Shown here: piece by piece, positions 60,214 through 64,000 of the stretch
How the letters are laid out: every line of letters starts with the position of its first letter
How positions within the stretch are numbered: the first letter of the stretch is position 1
Assembly: GCA_023389155.1 (NCBI GenBank)
Contig: JAEWEV010000003.1
Location: 72,763-136,762, forward strand
Source: Pseudomonadota bacterium
GTDB lineage: Bacteria > Pseudomonadota > Gammaproteobacteria > Burkholderiales > Burkholderiaceae_B
DNA length: 64,000 bases
Direction: 5' to 3'
The notes under the pieces: generated by a model
What the model saw: only the letters and a program-made list of their open reading frames with translations
Told to the model about the DNA's origin: nothing
The model's database searches: none
Program-made: the position numbers and the translations under genes

Positions 60214-60507
60214 TTATCCAGACACGCCTTGCTCCGCTACGGTAGTGACAGACGGTAAACCGGACAACCGTTCGGCGCTTGTGGGCGCTAGCGCTTTCAA
60301 GTTGCCTGTCTTGACATGTTCCATACCAGCAGTAGGCGGCGCGATAATGACATCTAACTCTTTACCTAATAACGCAACTATAGATGCAGTATCACCGCCA
60401 AACGGAACATGCATCATTTTTGCCTTGGCAATAGTGTTCAATGGCTCTCCGGCAAGATGCTGAGTTTCCCCCGCGCTCACGCTACCCGATGAAATTCGAT
60501 CGGCCTA
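60214..60507 (-). pseudogene. Remnant of a Bug/TctC binding protein gene
   Basis: About 97 codons read like the middle of a Bug protein: SSGSVSAGETQHLAGEPLN, KMMHVPFGGDTASIVALLGKELDVIIAP, and VKTGNLKALAPTSAERLSGLPSVTTVAEQGVSG. These match the HLAGE, HVPYKG and LRALAVT.ERS..LPDVPT segments of intact copies. An in-frame TAG stops it upstream, and the N-terminal signal, cleft motifs and C-terminus are missing. It is a truncated, non-functional copy. Confidence 0.8.
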
Positions 60508-60733
60508 GATTCCAAAAAGAGACTTAAGTTCTGTCTAGCAGGCGAACATTAGATGTCCACTCGGCTGTCACATCGAGAGGAACAGATGGTCTTGGCAGAT
60601 TGCGGAAATTAAAGCGAGACAATATGGGCGAGGTCAAACCTGGCACGTCTACATGGAGTATTTGCTCATGGTCGAAATACTCATCGAATGCTGCCCTAAA
60701 ATGTCCACGAGACTTGACTACAACTGTACGAAA

Positions 60734-61369
60734 TTATTTTCCTAATTGCTCAAAAGCACCAAACCAATCGTCTAATGCCGCGACAGACTGATTTCCGCCT
60801 AGCGTACTTTTATATTGACAGTTAACGGGCATCGGCGCATAACTAAAAGAATTAAAATAGTCGGTTACAGCAGGATCAGGTCTTGGTGCAAAGTCGCAAA
60901 ATACTGGACTTTGTTCGGCATGAAAATTTTCTATTAAATTAACGATTTCTTTTACACATGGACGGTCTGTGCCGCAGCCTATACGCAAATAGGATACAAA
61001 AGAACTATCTATTACTGCTCTTTCCATTGCGTCGCGCTCACTTAAGTTTCCCTGAATATCGTTCAGTAAGCTGGCAAACTCAGACGTGCTGAGTTTACCT
61101 GCAGCTAGTTCTAATGCACCGACATACGGATTAGGTAACTGCCGACTTGAAGATTTCACAACTCTCAAGCAGTCTTTGGGGAGCGTCAAAGATATTTTTT
61201 TCTGTTTTAATTCTTCCCCAAATTTATATAGTGATTGCAGTACACCACTATCAATTCTTCCTCCTTTGCATACCGTTTCGACCTCCTCGGATGCGTGCGC
61301 TTGCTGGCTCACGGAAATCATAAGCAGAGAACTAACAAAAGCGATGATTGCGGGACCTAGTTTAAACAT
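60734..61369 (-). CDS. Unrecognised exported protein in AT-richer segment
   Basis: This 211-aa protein has a signal peptide (MFKLGPAIIAFVSSLLMISVSQQAHA, then SEEVETVCKGG). Mature residues include five Cys (VCKGG, DCLRV, IGCGTDRPC, VFCDFA, VNCQYK give six in total), which could form disulfides in the periplasm. No known domain is recognised. The gene is visibly more AT-rich than its neighbours and lies beside a decayed Bug remnant, which hints at horizontal transfer. No partner gene is adjacent. Confidence 0.7.
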   Translation of the reverse strand: MFKLGPAIIAFVSSLLMISVSQQAHASEEVETVCKGGRIDSGVLQSLYKFGEELKQKKISLTLPKDCLRVVKSSSRQLPNPYVGALELAAGKLSTSEFASLLNDIQGNLSERDAMERAVIDSSFVSYLRIGCGTDRPCVKEIVNLIENFHAEQSPVFCDFAPRPDPAVTDYFNSFSYAPMPVNCQYKSTLGGNQSVAALDDWFGAFEQLGK

Positions 61370-61583
61370 ATTTTTGTACCGTTGATCTTAATATTGGCAC
61401 CAGCCATTTTGATACCCCCCAGTCGCATGCAATATGGGATTGATCTCATTTTAGAGTTAATCCATCTTCGGCTGTTACTATCGTGCAATCTTCTGATGAT
61501 TGAATCAAGAGTCTGCTGTACCCTGTCCGGTTCGCCCAGCCGAAATTTGCACCGAAAGATTATTGCCACTGTTCCCCTCATCA
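61370..61583. other. AT-richer gap without a recognised gene
   Basis: This stretch continues the AT-richer composition of the preceding exported-protein gene. Short readings exist on both strands, but none has a ribosome site or a recognisable product. Confidence 0.4.
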
Positions 61584-62201
61584 TCAGGCAAACTCGATAA
61601 CTTCATGTAACGGTTTGCGAGGCTTCTGCGGCCAGTTCCCCGGCTTCGGATACCCAACCGTGACAATAATGGCAGGCACCTCTGTTGCCGTCAGGTTGAA
61701 TTCGCGCGATAACCCCTCAGCGTCAAAACCAATCATGGCCCCTGTGGCTAACCCCAACCCCTCTGCCGCAAGCATCAAAGTCATTGCCGCCAACGATGCA
61801 GAGCGGATGGCCTCATCACGCTGTAGTTCCGGGTTATCGGTATGCGTGCGAGTGGCCTGGGCAACCCATCCATCAATGATCGATTGATCCATGATACCTG
61901 CTTTCGCGGACGGTGCGAGAGCCTGGCCTAATTGCTCGTGAGCAGCCAGTGTGCCACAAATGATGAAGCTCACCGAGGCGTCGGCGACTTTCTGCTGCCC
62001 GTAGGAAACAGCCTTCAAACGCGCTTTGGCCTCGGATGAACGGACCGCAATGAATTTCCAGTTCTGGAGGTTGTACGCTGAAGGCGCGCGCGTGGCTTGA
62101 CCAACCAGTTCCATGATGTCCTCGTCGGACAGGTGGCGGTCAGGGTCGTAGTAATTGGTCGAAACACGTGACTCGATAGCTTGCTTAATTGGGTTACTCA
62201 T
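61584..62201 (-). CDS. Nitroreductase-family protein
   Basis: ATG 62201 (MSNPIKQAIESRVSTNYYD), with AAGGAGAATTCT ahead, gives 205 aa, the family length; the longer open frame upstream lies inside the EamA gene in another frame. FMN-binding elements SRVSTNYYD, TRAPSAYNLQNWKFIAV and AAEGLGLATGAMIGF are present. Nitroreductases reduce nitroaromatics or quinones with NAD(P)H. It follows the EamA gene by 53 bp and is likely controlled by the divergent MarR protein. Confidence 0.9.
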   Translation of the reverse strand: MSNPIKQAIESRVSTNYYDPDRHLSDEDIMELVGQATRAPSAYNLQNWKFIAVRSSEAKARLKAVSYGQQKVADASVSFIICGTLAAHEQLGQALAPSAKAGIMDQSIIDGWVAQATRTHTDNPELQRDEAIRSASLAAMTLMLAAEGLGLATGAMIGFDAEGLSREFNLTATEVPAIIVTVGYPKPGNWPQKPRKPLHEVIEFA

Positions 62202-62254
62202 AGAATTCTCCTTTAGATTTGATTGAACGGTTTTAAGAAAATGATGACGGCCAT

Positions 62255-63130
62255 TTAGGCAGATCGACGGGATGTCGCCCATTGCACTGCGAGAATGCTG
62301 CCGAGCACCATAAGGAGCCCGACCAGAGACACGCCCGTAACGGATTGCCCCAGCAAAGCCCAGCCCAGAATCACTGCCGTCAATGGACTTAACAACCCCA
62401 GCGATAACACTGCCACCGGCGACAGTCTTGCGATACCACGAAACCACAGCCCATAGGCAAACAGAGCGCCGGCAATACAAAGATAGGCATACGCCAGTAC
62501 TTGAGTCAGGTTCAAAGCAGGCAGTGGCGCATCCGCCATCAAGGCGACAGGCGCCAACATCAAACCACCCAGCAGCAGTTGCCAGCCAGTCAGGGCAAGC
62601 ACTGGCATGTCTGTTCGCCAGCGACGAGTGAGATAGGTTCCGGTAGCCATGCATGCGGCGCCGGCCAACGCAGCGGCAACGCCAATTGGCTCCCAGGTGG
62701 AACTCGGTGAGAGCAGCAGAATCGCCATACCCACAACACCCAGCACGCTGGCCCACATGGCCAACTTGATCGGCCTGCGATGATCTACGACCCATATCAA
62801 CGCCATGACCAATAGTGGCTGGATCGCGCCTACGACCGCTGCCAGCCCTCCGGGAAGGCGATACGCCGCCACGAATAACAGCCCCTGAAAAAGCCCGATA
62901 TTCAACGTGGACAATACGACCAAGCGCCCCCACTCGCGCCCGGCGGGTCGATACCGCATGAACAAAACAAGCAACAAGCCAGCGGGTAGTGCCCTGATCA
63001 AAGCGGCAGTAAACGGTCGGTCTGGCGGAAGCAACTCCGAAGTGACGATATAGGTCGAACCCCAGATGGCAGGCGCCAGGGCGGTCAGGATAATGTCACC
63101 CAAAGCTGAGTAGCGTGATAAACTGAACAT
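62255..63130 (-). CDS. EamA/DMT-family transporter
   Basis: This 291-aa protein has ten predicted helices in two EamA repeats: ILTALAPAIWGSTYIVTSELLPPDRPFTAALIRALPAG at the N-terminus and GLLSPLTAVILGWALLGQSVTGVSLVGLLMVLGSILAVQ at the C-terminus. Such proteins export amino acids, drugs or metabolites. It starts 9 bp from a MarR-type inverted repeat and heads the unit with the nitroreductase. Confidence 0.9.
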   Translation of the reverse strand: MFSLSRYSALGDIILTALAPAIWGSTYIVTSELLPPDRPFTAALIRALPAGLLLVLFMRYRPAGREWGRLVVLSTLNIGLFQGLLFVAAYRLPGGLAAVVGAIQPLLVMALIWVVDHRRPIKLAMWASVLGVVGMAILLLSPSSTWEPIGVAAALAGAACMATGTYLTRRWRTDMPVLALTGWQLLLGGLMLAPVALMADAPLPALNLTQVLAYAYLCIAGALFAYGLWFRGIARLSPVAVLSLGLLSPLTAVILGWALLGQSVTGVSLVGLLMVLGSILAVQWATSRRSA

Positions 63131-63138
63131 AAAACAAT

Positions 63139-63182
63139 CTTCAATTCAAGATAAAATTGAAGTTTGACGGTATTTTATCTTG
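63139..63182. promoter_or_regulatory. Two overlapping inverted repeats between eamA and marR
   Basis: CTTCAATT-N8-AATTGAAG (63139-63162) overlaps CAAGATAAAAT-N14-ATTTTATCTTG (63147-63182), both perfect. They cover the region between the divergent starts and are likely MarR operators. Confidence 0.65.
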
Positions 63183-63206
63183 ATGTCAAGACAAATGGAG
63201 AATACG

Positions 63207-63728
63207 ATGAGAAGTCAGCGACAGCCGGACGCGGTGGATACCATCCTTGAACAGTGGCGTCGGGAACGCCCTGACCTGGAAGTCAGTCCGATGGGGCCGA
63301 TCGGGCGGCTCAAGCGCTGCGCTGCGTTACTACAGCTCAAACTGGACAAGATATACTCGGAATTCGGCTTGACCAATTGGGAGTTCGATGTACTGGCCAC
63401 GCTAAGACGCTCTGGTGAGCCCTATTGCCTGACACCAACGGCGCTATTTGCAGCATTAATGATCACATCCGGTACGATGACCCACAGGATTCAGCGGCTG
63501 GAGGCTGCCGGCTGGGTACAGCGTGTACCGAACCGCAACGATGCACGCAGTATGCTGGTGCAACTGACCCCGGCGGGGCTTGAACTGATTGATCGTGCAG
63601 TCGAGGCGCACGTTGAGAACGAACGGGAAATCCTGAGGCTGATTCAGCCTGATGCGCTGGCATCTCTGGACGAACGACTCGCTCAGTTGCTATCGACGCT
63701 GGAAACCCCGAAAGACACGCCGAGCTAA
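63207..63728 (+). CDS. MarR-family transcriptional regulator
   Basis: ATG 63207 (MRSQRQPDAVDTILEQW), six bases after GGAG, gives 173 aa; earlier in-frame starts at 63183 and 63195 lack a ribosome site. The winged helix is at about 55-120: LTNWEFDVLATLRRSGEPYCLTPTALFAALMITSGTMTHRIQRLEAAGWVQRVPNRNDARSMLVQLT. MarR proteins respond to phenolic or oxidative signals. It likely represses itself and the eamA-nitroreductase unit through the inverted repeats between them. Confidence 0.92.
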   Translation: MRSQRQPDAVDTILEQWRRERPDLEVSPMGPIGRLKRCAALLQLKLDKIYSEFGLTNWEFDVLATLRRSGEPYCLTPTALFAALMITSGTMTHRIQRLEAAGWVQRVPNRNDARSMLVQLTPAGLELIDRAVEAHVENEREILRLIQPDALASLDERLAQLLSTLETPKDTPS

Positions 63729-63875
63729 GCAAAGCACCGCGCTTGTCAACAGTAAGGAAGCAACGTCGATGTACACGCTCCTGGCGCACGCCCCCCAATA
63801 AAGCAGAAGCTGGATATGTAGCCGCGCTATGGTTAACTGCGCACAAAAATCGACAACTGACCGGATAGCTGCTTA

Positions 63876-64000
63876 TGAATCGGCCAGGGTTTACTAGACA
63901 CTTTTAAGCCTCATAATACTCACAGATGGAGATTATTATGAGCAAGGTCCGATTTACGGAAGAATTCAAACTCGAAGCGATAAAGCAAATCACAGAACAC
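63876..64000 (+). mobile_element. Left end of an IS3-family insertion sequence (cut by window edge)
   Basis: The stretch from TGAATCGGCC to CTAGACAC resembles an IS3-type terminal inverted repeat beginning with TG, followed by the orfA start 62 bp further on. The exact end cannot be fixed without the right terminus. Confidence 0.5.
63938..64000 (+). CDS. IS3-family transposase OrfA, N-terminal part
   Basis: An open frame from ATG 63938 to the window edge encodes MSKVRFTEEFKLEAIKQITE, the typical start of the IS3/IS911 OrfA helix-turn-helix protein (FTEEFKxEAIK). GGAG lies 8 bases before the ATG. OrfA binds the IS ends, and the catalytic OrfB is expected beyond the window. Only 21 codons are visible. 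Confidence 0.8.
   Translation, partial: MSKVRFTEEFKLEAIKQITEH

Noticed and set aside
60600..60791. 63-aa plus-strand frame between the Bug remnant and the exported protein
   Set aside because: Weak initiation context, and its end overlaps the 3' end of the exported-protein gene on the other strand.
62202..62933. Long in-frame extension upstream of the nitroreductase, giving a 449-aa product
   Set aside because: It lies inside the EamA gene in another frame, has low-complexity Arg/Gly-rich content, and the 62201 ATG has a strong ribosome site and the family N-terminus.

Overview
The window looks like a chromosomal segment of a betaproteobacterium, probably Alcaligenaceae (Advenella, Bordetella or Achromobacter-like). 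This is inferred from moderate-to-high GC, a large set of Bug/TctC periplasmic binding proteins without TctA/TctB membrane genes, many GntR/LysR-controlled catabolic operons, and cat genes of the ortho-cleavage pathway. No rRNA, tRNA, CRISPR array or replication origin was seen. The right edge enters an IS3-type insertion sequence.

Layout. 1-2.36 kb: a ferric-siderophore uptake set (TonB receptor cut by the window edge, fecR, fecI) read leftward behind a clear Fur box. 2.57-5.33 kb: a membrane-anchored endonuclease/exonuclease/phosphatase protein and two tandem 2OG-Fe(II) oxygenase paralogues, the second lacking its metal-binding Asp. 5.5-14.75 kb: a leftward dipeptide-type ABC transporter operon combined with a C45 N-terminal-nucleophile amidohydrolase, an alpha/beta hydrolase and a D-amino-acid dehydrogenase-like flavoenzyme, with a divergent GntR regulator. 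14.8-22.4 kb: a Bug gene, then a Liv-type ABC transporter operon with an acyl-CoA ligase and a MaoC hydratase. 22.6-27.1 kb: the lower catechol branch (catB, catD, catC), a Bug gene and a CatR-like LysR regulator. Both cat promoters carry an exact ATAC-N7-GTAT site about 64 bp before the inferred start of transcription; catA is absent.

27.1-31 kb: TetR, DinB-like protein, beta-carbonic anhydrase, and a TerC family gene behind a yybP-ykoY (manganese) riboswitch with promoter and terminator. 31-45 kb: a run of small catabolic units, each with a Bug binding protein, a regulator and one or two enzymes: XRE-cupin / Bug / class II aldolase; GntR / Bug / enolase-superfamily dehydratase / DapA-like lyase; class II aldolase / Bug / LigI-like amidohydrolase, divergent from two LysR genes, another class II aldolase, an MHS-type MFS transporter and a DsbA-like isomerase. 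45-53 kb: SMP-30 lactonase, ilvD, small membrane and lipoprotein genes, a PQQ-type sugar dehydrogenase lipoprotein with a DUF2231 membrane protein, and an Old Yellow Enzyme.

53.5-55.25 kb: a stress-type cluster of very small genes (CsbD, DUF4142, DUF1328, an unrecognised 63-aa protein, and an opposing 50-aa ORF). 55.5-60.1 kb: two Bug genes and an amidase under a divergent LysR. 60.2-61.4 kb: a decayed Bug fragment and an AT-richer gene for an unrecognised secreted protein. 61.6-63.7 kb: nitroreductase and EamA exporter divergent from a MarR regulator with two overlapping inverted repeats. 63.9 kb to the end: start of an IS3-family element.

The general theme is uptake of organic acids, amides or peptide-like compounds followed by their catabolism, with one local regulator per unit. 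Substrates cannot be fixed from sequence alone except for the cat branch.
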